A stretch of 45,238 nt of DNA from Hinthialibacter sp964556895 (GTDB taxonomy: Bacteria; Hinthialibacterota; Hinthialibacteria; Hinthialibacterales; Hinthialibacteraceae). Under the pieces are notes generated by a model. That model made no database searches. It had not been told where the DNA came from and saw only the letters and a list, made by a program, of their open reading frames with translations. Within the stretch, counting starts at the first letter, position 1. Each line of letters begins with the position of its first letter. Below are positions 15,110-23,388 of this stretch, in pieces. The stretch covers positions 1-45,238 of the forward strand of contig CAZKYC010000032.1 in NCBI GenBank assembly GCA_964556895.1. The letters run 5' to 3'. The translations under genes were made by a program, and so were the position numbers.

Positions 15110-16387
15110 ATGAACGTACGGACTTTTTTGCTATGCGCATGTATAGCGCTATTCACAATTGCGTTTTTCTTAGTAGACCCATCGTCTGACGCCGCTCAAG
15201 AGGCGGTCAAGTATACGGCCCAAACCCGGCTTGAGTGCACCAACCAGCCCTTTCAAAGCGATGCGGTTTTGGTCACAACCCATAACCTGCCGCTAGCGTT
15301 TCGCCTTCAGGCCAACCTGTCGCCCGCCCCGCCAAAGGGTTATACCCCTATTCCTGGTGAATGGCGATGGAGCGCTTCATCTGGAACCCTTGAAGCGAAT
15401 GGGAATACTTGTATTTGGAAGTCCCCGGCGCCAGGCAAGCAGACCATTCGGGTTGAAGGCGAAGTTCGATACGCCCCGCCGAAGCAGGGGTTGCTCTCGT
15501 TCTCAAACCCGCCTGAAGTCAAAGCCAAATTTATAGTAGAAACGGTGTGTATTGTTCCCTACTACGCCCCTGAAATTCAAAACGGGCGCGTGAATGGATT
15601 TGTGGTTGGCGAGTATCCCGACCCGAAAAGCCCGGCCCATCTTCAATACGTCGGCGACGCGGTCGTCCAACAGCGCATCATAGATAACGCAGAGATTTAT
15701 ACTCCGCCCAGGTTGTTTTATGAGGTCGACCAAGACACCTATTTCATCAAGATATTCAACGACTACACCCTGGGCGACTTTGATCTCGACCCGCGTTTTT
15801 TGGCGATGCGCTATCCGAGATACATTGCCATTCATCCCTACTTATTGAGAAAGATTGATTTGTTAGAACAACAGCTGGCGGCGGACGGGCATCCTGTCAG
15901 CAAATTGAAAATCTTTTATGGGTTCCGCAGCCCCGACTATAACATTGGCCGCCGCAACAAAGACGGCGAGTTGACGCTGAAGTCGCCGTTTTCGATGCAT
16001 ATGTACGGCCTGGCCATCGACTTCATTATCGACGAAGACGACGACCTGGTGTTAGACGACCTCAACAGTGATGGACGCATCACCATGGACGACGCCAGAG
16101 AATTGATGAAGTCGGTGAATACCTTAGACAAAGCGTTACGCGATATGAACAGCGAACTGGTGGGCGGCGCCGGGCCTTACCCTCATCATGACTACTATGA
16201 GCGGGGCGTGGTGGTCCAGACGCCGTATGTTCATATCGACTGCCGCGGCTACTTACGCGAAGACGATACGCTCATTCGCTGGGAAGGCAAAGACGCGATT
16301 GGCATCCGCCAGAAACAGGCGCCGTATAAACCCGCCGCGCCTGTGCCCACCTGGCCGTGGCCGGTACTGGGCAAAACCAGCGGATAG
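15110..16387 (+). CDS. Secreted M15/DUF882-like peptidase with inserted dockerin-type calcium loop
   Basis: 425 residues with an N-terminal signal/anchor (FLLCACIALFTIAFFLV). Residues 40-145 look like an Ig-type beta domain. The catalytic region carries FYGFRSPDYNIG (269-280), SMHMYGLAIDF with His297 and Asp304, and YVHID with His375, the zinc-ligand pattern of VanY/DUF882-type M15 peptidases acting on peptidoglycan. Between the ligands, residues 317-328 (DLNSDGRITMDD) match a single dockerin/EF-hand loop. Its stop is three bases from the convergent response-regulator stop. The sequence supports the fold; activity on cell wall is family inference. Confidence 0.78.
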   Translation: MNVRTFLLCACIALFTIAFFLVDPSSDAAQEAVKYTAQTRLECTNQPFQSDAVLVTTHNLPLAFRLQANLSPAPPKGYTPIPGEWRWSASSGTLEANGNTCIWKSPAPGKQTIRVEGEVRYAPPKQGLLSFSNPPEVKAKFIVETVCIVPYYAPEIQNGRVNGFVVGEYPDPKSPAHLQYVGDAVVQQRIIDNAEIYTPPRLFYEVDQDTYFIKIFNDYTLGDFDLDPRFLAMRYPRYIAIHPYLLRKIDLLEQQLAADGHPVSKLKIFYGFRSPDYNIGRRNKDGELTLKSPFSMHMYGLAIDFIIDEDDDLVLDDLNSDGRITMDDARELMKSVNTLDKALRDMNSELVGGAGPYPHHDYYERGVVVQTPYVHIDCRGYLREDDTLIRWEGKDAIGIRQKQAPYKPAAPVPTWPWPVLGKTSG

Positions 16388-16390
16388 CGC

Positions 16391-16873
16391 TTAGGTTTCC
16401 ATGCGCAGTTTTCGGTACAGCGCCTCTTGGTCAAGAATGGGCAGGAACGGGTTGTAGTCGATTCCCTTGTCGAGAAGGTATTCAGTGACCAGTTGTTTGA
16501 CGGTCTCGACCAGTTTGTCTTTTTCCCACGGTTTTTCGATGTATTGGTCGATGCGGGCCGCGTTAATCGCGATGATCGTGTCTTGATGAGTGGCGAGGCC
16601 GGTTAACAACAGTTTTTTCGTGTCGCGAAACCGGCGGTCGCTATTGAGGTCAACCAACAGCTCGACGCCATTTTTTTCTGGCATGATATGGTCGCAGACA
16701 ATCAACGCCGGCGCGCCGCCTTCGGCGTCAATGTCTTCCATCACTTCAAACGCTTCTTCAGCGGATTCGCATGACTCGAAGGCGAAGTAGCCTGAAAACT
16801 CTTCTAAGTCTTTTAACACTGTGGTCAAGACATCGCGTTGATCGTCAACTAATACAATTGTGGGTTTAGACAT
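16391..16873 (-). CDS. Single-domain response regulator
   Basis: 160 residues: a receiver domain with the acidic pair Asp10-Asp11, phospho-acceptor Asp61 in VCDHIMP, Thr91 in LLLTGLA and Lys114 in YIEKPW. After residue 130 there is only a short helical tail (LLDKGIDYNPFLPILDQEALYRKL), no DNA-binding or enzymatic output. It overlaps the upstream kinase gene by eight bases and has a strong AGGGGAGG site, so it is translationally coupled and is surely the partner of that kinase. It probably acts by protein contact, like CheY or Spo0F. Confidence 0.93.
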   Translation of the reverse strand: MSKPTIVLVDDQRDVLTTVLKDLEEFSGYFAFESCESAEEAFEVMEDIDAEGGAPALIVCDHIMPEKNGVELLVDLNSDRRFRDTKKLLLTGLATHQDTIIAINAARIDQYIEKPWEKDKLVETVKQLVTEYLLDKGIDYNPFLPILDQEALYRKLRMET

Positions 16874-18245
16874 TCTCGCCTCCCCTAGGAATCTTCAATA
16901 CAAATGTGGTTTCGCCAGGCGCGCTTTCGACGTTAATCTTTCCGCCATAACTATCAATGATGCGTTCGACAATCATCAGGCCTAATCCTAGGCCTGAGGT
17001 TTGGTTGTCAGACTTAGTAGTCAAATGCGGCTCGAAAATATGCGGCAAAATATCCGGCGGGATGCCAGGGCCGTTATCAATAATCGTTAAACTGACATCT
17101 TTATCGCCGTCATGCGTCACGATGCGAAGCGAGGGGGCGGGCGTCTTGGCGGAAAACAAGCTGTCGCAGGCGTTTTGTAACAGGTTTATCAATATCTGAA
17201 CGACCTCGCCTTTGTTGCCGACGATGGGCTTTGGGGCGCCCAACTGGTGTTCGACGTTCACTTTTCTGAGCGGGCTGGCCAAGAGCGTAACCGCTTCGCG
17301 GACGCAGTCGTCAATGAACAAGCCCGGCGCGCGGTCTGAATGTTGCGCGCCCAATTCGCGAACGGATTTGACTACATGGATCGCGTGTTCGCCCGCGGCT
17401 TTCATATCGTTCAGGGTGGCGCCGATCTCCCAATAGTGGGCGTATTCTGCGGCGCGGTTTGACAGTTGGGATTGGTAGTCTTGAAGTTGAGCGTCGTCCA
17501 TCCCCGTATGGGCGAGCCGCTGAGATTCAACATCGCCGATATGATATTTGGTTTTGAGTTCTTTTGAGCGTTGGCGCGCTTCACGGCTCGATAGGCGGCG
17601 GCCTTCCTGCCAGCCTTTTTCAAAGAACGAATACGGCGCGTTGGGGTCGCGCTTGTACATCTCGGCCAGGTTGGGGCCCAGCCAGTCGCAGTTTCGCTTC
17701 AGAACAGCGACCGCGTTGTTGAGTTCGTGGGCGATCCAGGCGGCGATCTTTCCCATCGACACCATTTTTTCAGACCGAATCAACGCCCGCAGGGCTTTTT
17801 CATTGGCGAGGGCGATTCGATGAACGCGCCGCTGGCGGTGAATCAGCTCTACCATCATGTGAGGAAGAAATTGTTCGGCGAGCGAATCCGTCCGTCCATC
17901 AAAGACGGCTTGTTGAGATGCATCGATGTAAGCGATCTCAGATTCTTCTTCGGCGACGACGGTGCTGAGGCTGATATAACTTTTTGAGAAATAACTGGGG
18001 CCGCCGACAAAGGCGTTTTTACGCGCTTTTAGGATTTCGAATGGGTTGCCCCTGTCGTCTTTTGTGGTTCCGCGTAGTGAACCAGACACAACCAAAAACA
18101 AGCGCTCGTTGCGTTCGCCTTCGCTAAGCAATACATCGCCCTTTTGCAATTTCAGAATTCGCGACGGGTTTGAAAAATAGGTGTCTTTCAGCCACTGAAA
18201 ATTGGCCGTGGTATCGTTATAGGCGCCGTGAAGAACGTCGTTCAT
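16866..18245 (-). CDS. Soluble histidine kinase with N-terminal cNMP-binding-like domain
   Basis: 459 residues, no membrane segments. Residues 25-125 form a cyclic-nucleotide-binding-type beta barrel (LQKGDVLLSEGERNERLFLV), but the phosphate-binding cassette (VGGPSYFSKSYISLSTVV) lacks the Arg used to hold cAMP/cGMP, so the ligand is uncertain. The H box is GKIAAWIAHELNNAV with His173. The second helix of the dimerisation hairpin appears only near 278-300, implying an insertion of about 90 residues. The ATP domain has N box LINLLQNACDSL, DNGPGIP and TSGLGLGLMIVERI. It starts four bases after the SLC13 transporter stop and overlaps the response regulator. Confidence 0.92.
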   Translation of the reverse strand: MNDVLHGAYNDTTANFQWLKDTYFSNPSRILKLQKGDVLLSEGERNERLFLVVSGSLRGTTKDDRGNPFEILKARKNAFVGGPSYFSKSYISLSTVVAEEESEIAYIDASQQAVFDGRTDSLAEQFLPHMMVELIHRQRRVHRIALANEKALRALIRSEKMVSMGKIAAWIAHELNNAVAVLKRNCDWLGPNLAEMYKRDPNAPYSFFEKGWQEGRRLSSREARQRSKELKTKYHIGDVESQRLAHTGMDDAQLQDYQSQLSNRAAEYAHYWEIGATLNDMKAAGEHAIHVVKSVRELGAQHSDRAPGLFIDDCVREAVTLLASPLRKVNVEHQLGAPKPIVGNKGEVVQILINLLQNACDSLFSAKTPAPSLRIVTHDGDKDVSLTIIDNGPGIPPDILPHIFEPHLTTKSDNQTSGLGLGLMIVERIIDSYGGKINVESAPGETTFVLKIPRGGENV

Positions 18246-18249
18246 TGGC

Positions 18250-19665
18250 TTAGATAATTCCCACCATGCGAAGGATGAACATCAACACATAGACTGAGAG
18301 CAGGCCCATCGCGCTGATTAACACGCCCGCTTTCATCATGTGTTTGGTTTCGATCATCCCGCTGGCGTAGGCGATTGCGTTGGGCGGCGTGCTGACCGGC
18401 AGGGCCATCGCCAGCGAAGCGGATAGCGTAGCTGCCAAGATTAACATTTTAGCGCCGCCTAACGGCTCAAGCGATGTCAGCGTGGCCCCCAATACAACGA
18501 TGACAGGCATCAACAAATTCGCTGTCGCCGTGTTCGACATAAACGTCGCCAATGTGATCGTAATGAATGTGCAAATGAATACGATGAAAAGCGGTGAAAA
18601 GGTTTCAAATGGAACACTCTCTATCAGGCGTTTTGATAGGCCCGATTCTTCAAGCGCAAGACCGAGAGCGAATCCGCCCGCGACCAGCCATAAGACGTCC
18701 CAACTAAGGTTTTTGAGGTCTTCTTTAGTGATAATTTGGGTCACCGAAAAGACCGCAACCGGGATCAACGCAACAATGTAGGAATTCATGCCATGGGCGG
18801 AGCCGATCATCCACATCAAAACAGTCACCGCGAAGGTAACGTACATCGTTACCGCGCGCCAGTGAGTGAGAAATTTGCTTTTGATTTTCACTTCGATTGA
18901 ATCTGTTTGGGGCGGGAACAAAAACAGCAGCAGGGCCCACGCGAACAACAGCAGAACAATGACAAACGGCACGGCGAACACCATCCAGCCTGCGAAGGTA
19001 ATCGCCATGTCGCCCGTCAGGTAGCGTATCGCGATGGCGTTGGGCGGCGTACCGATCGGCGTACCCAGCCCGCCGATGTTGGCGGCGAAGGGGATGCCCA
19101 AGATAAAGGCGATGCGGCCCTTGTCTTCGATGGCGAACGCTCCCAATACAGGAGTCAAAATGGCGAACATCATCGCGGTGGTGGCGGTGTTGCTCATAAA
19201 CATTGAGAACAGCGCGGTAATGGTCATCAGCCCCAACAAAATTAACTTGGGGCTGTGGCCAAAAGGCTTTAACATGACGCGCGCCAGGTTAAGGTCTAGG
19301 CGGTATTTGCTGGTCGCCATGGCGAGAAAAAACCCGCCTAAAAAGAGAAGAATAATCGGGTGGGCGAAGGTCGACATAATGGCTTTGTAACTCAACACGG
19401 TCCCAAAACCGGGGTCGTCTTTAGGCCCGGCGAACAAAATGAACGACTTGTCTGAAATCATGACCAGTTCTAAAACAATGATCAAAACCGACGTCGCATA
19501 GACCGGGATGGGTTCTAAAATCCAAAACAGCGCCGCCAAGACAAACAAGGCCATCACTCGTTGTTCAATCACGCTGATGCCTTCGAATGGCAGCATGGAT
19601 TCGGGCAAGACAAGCACAATGAGAGTGATTACAACTGATGCGGCGAGAGAAGTGGATTGTTTCAT
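18250..19665 (-). CDS. SLC13/DASS family anion transporter
   Basis: 471-residue inner-membrane protein with about 11-13 helices. It shows both SNT substrate/sodium motifs (MSNTATTAMM in the first half, MSNTATANLL in the second) and the two matching loops GTPIGTPPNAIA and VSTPPNAIAYASG, diagnostic of the divalent anion:sodium symporters that carry succinate, citrate, malate or sulfate. The exact anion cannot be read. It is the first gene of an operon with the cNMP-type kinase and response regulator, with a four-base gap to the kinase, suggesting transporter and signalling are linked. Confidence 0.92.
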   Translation of the reverse strand: MKQSTSLAASVVITLIVLVLPESMLPFEGISVIEQRVMALFVLAALFWILEPIPVYATSVLIIVLELVMISDKSFILFAGPKDDPGFGTVLSYKAIMSTFAHPIILLFLGGFFLAMATSKYRLDLNLARVMLKPFGHSPKLILLGLMTITALFSMFMSNTATTAMMFAILTPVLGAFAIEDKGRIAFILGIPFAANIGGLGTPIGTPPNAIAIRYLTGDMAITFAGWMVFAVPFVIVLLLFAWALLLFLFPPQTDSIEVKIKSKFLTHWRAVTMYVTFAVTVLMWMIGSAHGMNSYIVALIPVAVFSVTQIITKEDLKNLSWDVLWLVAGGFALGLALEESGLSKRLIESVPFETFSPLFIVFICTFITITLATFMSNTATANLLMPVIVVLGATLTSLEPLGGAKMLILAATLSASLAMALPVSTPPNAIAYASGMIETKHMMKAGVLISAMGLLSVYVLMFILRMVGII

Positions 19666-19771
19666 GCAAACACGGCCTCGGATGACGATCTATGAGTTAC
19701 TATTAGCTATAATTAGTCTATCTCTCATGCCTTGATGGAAAAGTCCACAAGCGTGACTTAATCAAAAAATA

Positions 19772-20197
19772 ATGGATTCATATGTATTTATGAAGTTTTG
19801 GTCATTGAACCAGAAAGACAACACAATGGTAGATGTCTTAAGAAAACAAGCACACCAACTCGGTATTCCGAAAATCAAGCGGCATATCTTTTTGTGCGCT
19901 GACCAAACCAAGCCAAAGTGCTGCAAAAAAGAAACAAGCCTGGAGTCGTGGAACTATCTCAAGGCGCGGCTGGACGAACTGAACTTGACCGGAAACGGCG
20001 GCGTGTTTCGAACCAAGGCCAATTGTTTGAGGTTTTGCTTAAAAGGCCCGGTGGCGGTGGTGTACCCTGAAGGCGCCTGGTACCACTCCTGCACGCCTGA
20101 TGTGCTTGAACGCATCATCCAAGACCATCTGATCAATGGCCGAATTGTGGAAGAGTATCTCATTACCGCCCATGCGTTGGATGGAAGAAACGAATAA
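19772..20197 (+). CDS. Thioredoxin-like [2Fe-2S] ferredoxin
   Basis: 141 residues as given; an ATG at 19826 (123 residues, beginning MVDVLRKQ) is equally possible because neither start has a clear ribosome binding site. The conserved body begins KRHIFLCADQTKPKCC and continues with RTKANCLRFCLKGPVAVVYPEGAWY, the pattern of thioredoxin-fold [2Fe-2S] ferredoxins, with cysteines in LCADQTKPKCC and ANCLRFC as cluster ligands. The tail HLINGRIVEEYLI is also typical. Electron partner unknown. It is divergent from the SLC13 operon. Confidence 0.85.
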   Translation: MDSYVFMKFWSLNQKDNTMVDVLRKQAHQLGIPKIKRHIFLCADQTKPKCCKKETSLESWNYLKARLDELNLTGNGGVFRTKANCLRFCLKGPVAVVYPEGAWYHSCTPDVLERIIQDHLINGRIVEEYLITAHALDGRNE

Positions 20198-20228
20198 AGC
20201 GGTATGGTCTATCTCTGCTCGCTTCATA

Positions 20229-20283
20229 TATCCCCCCGGCGCCTTCGACGCCATCCCCTTATTAAGGGGGGCTAGGGGGGATC
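20229..20283. repeat. Dispersed palindromic repeat, copy 1 (GGCGCC/C-run/G-run type)
   Basis: CCCCCC, then GGCGCC-TTC-GACGCC, then a C-run and G-run (CCCC...GGGGGG) hairpin. It matches the element at 27612-27661 in order and spacing. It lies between the ferredoxin and the Nramp-related gene. Confidence 0.65.
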
Positions 20284-20288
20284 AGTCA

Positions 20289-22001
20289 TCAATACGACTT
20301 TGTTTCACCCACATTCGGCGCAGAACTTTCATCATGCGGCTTTCTCAACGTGAAGCCAAACAAGACCAGAATGGTTAAAATACTGATCGCGAAGATGCCA
20401 TAGACTCCCGCCTTCGCCGAAACCTGCCAAATGGCGCCGATGGTGGTTAACAGGGTAGCGGTTCCCATCAAGACGTTCCAGACAACGCGGTTGAGGCCTT
20501 TGGGGATGTTATCGCCCAACAGGCGTTTGGAATTCATCATGATAAAGAAGGTGATATACGCCAGCGGCAGCAGCGTATAGTTAAACACCGAAGTCGGAAC
20601 AGCCAGCCAGAACAGCGTCTTTCCTGACCAGATGAACGGCCCCAGCGTACCGGTTGCGGCCGCCATACAGCCCAGGCGGTGCTGCCAGCCGCCGTGAGGA
20701 AAGTTGAATATCTCACAAATAACAAACCCTGAGATCAACATCATCAACGTGATTGATGACAGCGTCATGCCCAACACGCCCAGCCCAAACACCCAGTTGG
20801 CGATGGCGTCGCCTGTTAAGGGTGACAACGCCTGCGACAAATCAGCCGCGTCGCGCTTGACCAGGGTCGCCGCCAACAAGCGCTCGGCGGGGGCGATTTC
20901 GAGTTGGGTTTCCGGGACTTGGGCGACTCGGTCTTTCAACAAATCGTCATATTGCCCAAATTGGCGATGATTGGAATCTGCAATCAGGTTGCCTTGGTCG
21001 TCTAATAACCCAGCGGCGGGCTTCATGTGAAACTGGCTGGAAGATGCGATAATCACAAAGCCCGTCACCACGATAAATGGAATCATCATGCCAGTGAACA
21101 GGTCGAAGATTGATAGGCCGCGAAAGTCTTTGTCCCATCCGCGCGACAACATCGAGTAAGGAAGCAAAAACGTCATGTTAATCCCGACCGCGTTGGCGGT
21201 GGCGGCGATCATGACGTCTTGTTGTTTGCTGACGATGATGGCGCTCCAATAGGCGCGCGCCGACTCGCCCAACGGGTCAAGCAACGGCGAGAAACTGTAA
21301 TCGGGTTTCCATAAATGATTGAAGGTAGGGAAAAACCCGGCGAACACGCCGCCCCAGTCGAGACCTTCGTCAGAAAACGTCAAGCGCAACACCACGCCCA
21401 AGAAACAGGCGACGATCATCACCACCATTCCCTTCAGCATCCACTCATAGAGTTTGACGCCCAGGCCTTTGTTGTCATATAAAAACGTGATTAGGGTTGT
21501 TGCGGCCAGTACAAACAGTGTGATCGCCAGTTTGCCCCAAAAGTCGCCCAGGGCGCCGTCTGCGCCGAAGATTTCTGGCAAGAGGTTTTGTTGAACGACC
21601 GCGTTGGCGAGTGAATATTGAGGCATGGCCCACACCATGTTGGCGACAAGCGCCGCCAACGCCCATCCCCAGGCCAGAACCGGGTTGATATGGTTTTTGA
21701 TGGCGCCGAAGGGGCGTTCGCCGATTGACAGCGTGACATAACCAATCGCGCCCAGCATAACGATGCCCAAAAACACCGCCATCGGTTGTAGCCACAAAAG
21801 GCTGAAGCCGCCCAAGACGCCCAGATATAAACTGCTGGCTAGCGAACCGCCGCCGAGGGTCATAGCGCTTTGCAGCCACCCCGGGCCGGAGAGTTTGGCG
21901 TAGACGCCAAATAAGCTCAGCGCGCCTTGTTTTCGCGCTTCGACAATTTGCTGGCGATCACGTTCAATTGAAGGTGGATTTAAATTCATGTTCCCCTTCA
22001 T
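20289..22001 (-). CDS. Nramp-related membrane transporter lacking canonical metal motifs
   Basis: 570 residues with about 11-12 helices. The start of helix 1, LSGPGWLQSAMTLGGGSLA (about 37-55), corresponds to the Nramp GPG region but has no DPGN; the helix-6 region reads NMTFLLPYSML instead of a MPH motif. A family of this type occurs in planctomycete-like genomes and is usually annotated as divalent metal cation transporter. A hydrophilic stretch of roughly 100 residues (around 325-425) interrupts the membrane part. Substrate therefore cannot be assumed to be Mn2+ or Fe2+. The start is ambiguous between the first ATG and the ATG four codons later. Confidence 0.75.
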   Translation of the reverse strand: MKGNMNLNPPSIERDRQQIVEARKQGALSLFGVYAKLSGPGWLQSAMTLGGGSLASSLYLGVLGGFSLLWLQPMAVFLGIVMLGAIGYVTLSIGERPFGAIKNHINPVLAWGWALAALVANMVWAMPQYSLANAVVQQNLLPEIFGADGALGDFWGKLAITLFVLAATTLITFLYDNKGLGVKLYEWMLKGMVVMIVACFLGVVLRLTFSDEGLDWGGVFAGFFPTFNHLWKPDYSFSPLLDPLGESARAYWSAIIVSKQQDVMIAATANAVGINMTFLLPYSMLSRGWDKDFRGLSIFDLFTGMMIPFIVVTGFVIIASSSQFHMKPAAGLLDDQGNLIADSNHRQFGQYDDLLKDRVAQVPETQLEIAPAERLLAATLVKRDAADLSQALSPLTGDAIANWVFGLGVLGMTLSSITLMMLISGFVICEIFNFPHGGWQHRLGCMAAATGTLGPFIWSGKTLFWLAVPTSVFNYTLLPLAYITFFIMMNSKRLLGDNIPKGLNRVVWNVLMGTATLLTTIGAIWQVSAKAGVYGIFAISILTILVLFGFTLRKPHDESSAPNVGETKSY

Positions 22002-22095
22002 CTCATTGGATTAGACATATGGATTCATAAGAGAGGGTATTGTAGACGAGAAATGAGGAAAAAATCAAACATAAATTGGTATTTTTTTCTGTATT

Positions 22096-22650
22096 TCAGC
22101 CACGCGTAATTGGCTGAATTATGCCGTAGGTCAGGCGGCGCCACAGCCACTCCATTGGGCCGAAGCGAAAGCGCTTCACCCACATGTTGGTAAGAGTGAA
22201 TTGCCAACCAGGAGCGAGTTTCCGAAACGGGTAGATCACAATCGCGGTAAAACTATACCAGACCAGAATGTCGCCATTCCAAAAACAGTAGGCGTGAACC
22301 ACGCCAATCAATAATAGAATAAATATTCTGCGGTAATACAGCCAAAAGGCGCCGCCAGTTTTTTGCTCCGCCCGTTCGGTGAAGATTATGATCCCGGCGC
22401 CAAAGAGCAGCGTGAATAGCGTCATGAATTTCGTATTGGCGAACAGGTCGCCCACGCCCCATACCCAACCATTCAAGCCACTCAAGTCTCCATAGGAATT
22501 GGGGTTGAGATAGGCGCTGCCGGGCATTGAGAACGATTGGATGTTCATAATCAATATGCCGAGCAGCGCAAAGCCGCGCAACACATCAATGGATTGATAG
22601 CGTTCGCTTGCTAAGACGGGAGTGGAGGAAGAAACCGTTTGATCGTTCAC
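22096..22650 (-). CDS. DUF418 (YeiB-like) membrane protein with a large in-frame internal deletion
   Basis: 184 residues. The beginning is a normal DUF418 protein: YQSIDVLRGFALLGILIMN, KFMTLFTLLFGAGIIIFTERAE, then LLLIGVVHAYCFWNGDILVWYSF. After YPFRKLAPGW the sequence jumps to the family's extreme C-terminus, KRFRFGPMEWLWRRLTYG. DUF418 proteins are normally about 380-420 residues, so roughly 200 central residues (several helices) are missing without loss of frame. It may be a decayed gene or a minimal version. DUF418 function is not established. Confidence 0.75.
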   Translation of the reverse strand: MNDQTVSSSTPVLASERYQSIDVLRGFALLGILIMNIQSFSMPGSAYLNPNSYGDLSGLNGWVWGVGDLFANTKFMTLFTLLFGAGIIIFTERAEQKTGGAFWLYYRRIFILLLIGVVHAYCFWNGDILVWYSFTAIVIYPFRKLAPGWQFTLTNMWVKRFRFGPMEWLWRRLTYGIIQPITRG

Positions 22651-22731
22651 GCGGTAAGCCCTCTGTTAATTTAAAACATGAAAGAGATAGAAGGCGTCTC
22701 AAAAAATTTAATCTATCGCCGAATAAGGCAT

Positions 22732-22781
22732 TGGCGCTCCCAGAGTTGCACCCATGTCAAAAGCATCTGGTCAAATATTGG
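22732..22781 (+). repeat. Dispersed intergenic repeat, GGCGCTCCC...TTGCACCCA type, copy 1
   Basis: Begins GGCGCTCCC, then TTGCACCCA, CAAAA and TCAAAT in fixed spacing, matching 34343-34392 at roughly four of five positions with no gap. No reading frame is shared, so it looks like a non-coding element or remnant. The 22651-22884 gap holds no gene. Confidence 0.5.
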
Positions 22782-22884
22782 TGGGTCGGCGTCTCTTTTG
22801 TAATCATTATTTCTGAGACAACTTCTAATTATCAGTACGCAATTCATTTACGTTTCGTTCAAAAAAAATTACGGCGAGAACACA

Positions 22885-23256
22885 TTACTTCATTTTTAGA
22901 AATGCAATCGCCAACGCCGCCCAGCCTACCAAAAATGCCACGCCGCCAATTGGCGTAATCGCCCCCAGCCAGCGAATTCCGGTCAACGCCAGAATGTATA
23001 AGCTGCCCGAAAAGATGATCGTCCCTACAATGAAACCCCAGCCAGCGATTTGGGTCGCCATGCCGGGAGCCCGCGACGCCGCCCAGGCGACAAAGAGCAG
23101 GGCGAGTGTGTGATACATCTGATAGCGCACGCCCACCTCAAAGACGTCTAATAGGTAGGGGTCGAGTTTGTCTTTAAGCGCGTGCGCGCCAAACGCGCCC
23201 AACCCCACGCCGAGAAAGCCAAAGATAGCGCCAGTTATGGCGAAAAAGCGATCCAT
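22885..23256 (-). CDS. DUF423 (YgdD/YwdK-type) membrane protein
   Basis: 123 residues with four predicted helices. Family signatures: GAIFGFLGVGLGAFGAHALK near the start, VGVRYQMYHTLALL in the middle, and IIFSGSLYILALTGIRWLGAITPIGG toward the end. Function in bacteria is unknown; it is an inner-membrane protein. It is divergent from the first pseudopilin. Confidence 0.93.
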   Translation of the reverse strand: MDRFFAITGAIFGFLGVGLGAFGAHALKDKLDPYLLDVFEVGVRYQMYHTLALLFVAWAASRAPGMATQIAGWGFIVGTIIFSGSLYILALTGIRWLGAITPIGGVAFLVGWAALAIAFLKMK

Positions 23257-23316
23257 TTTGTTGTGACCCCTTAGTATGTTTTGTTCTAGTTATGTCTCAG
23301 AACCTAACGCCAGGCG

Positions 23317-23360
23317 TTGGACAAATCAAGTCAACTTTGATATATTAGTTGATATATTAC
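23317..23360 (+). promoter_or_regulatory. Promoter region of the first pseudopilin with a tandem 12-mer
   Basis: TTGGAC (23317-23322), 18 bases, TATATT (23341-23346) forms a plausible sigma70 promoter. Overlapping it, TTGATATATTAG and TTGATATATTAC are head-to-tail 12-mers (23337-23360) differing only in the last base, which duplicates the -10 hexamer. Confidence 0.5.
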
Positions 23361-23388
23361 TTTATTTAATTACTTTAGGGGTAGGATT

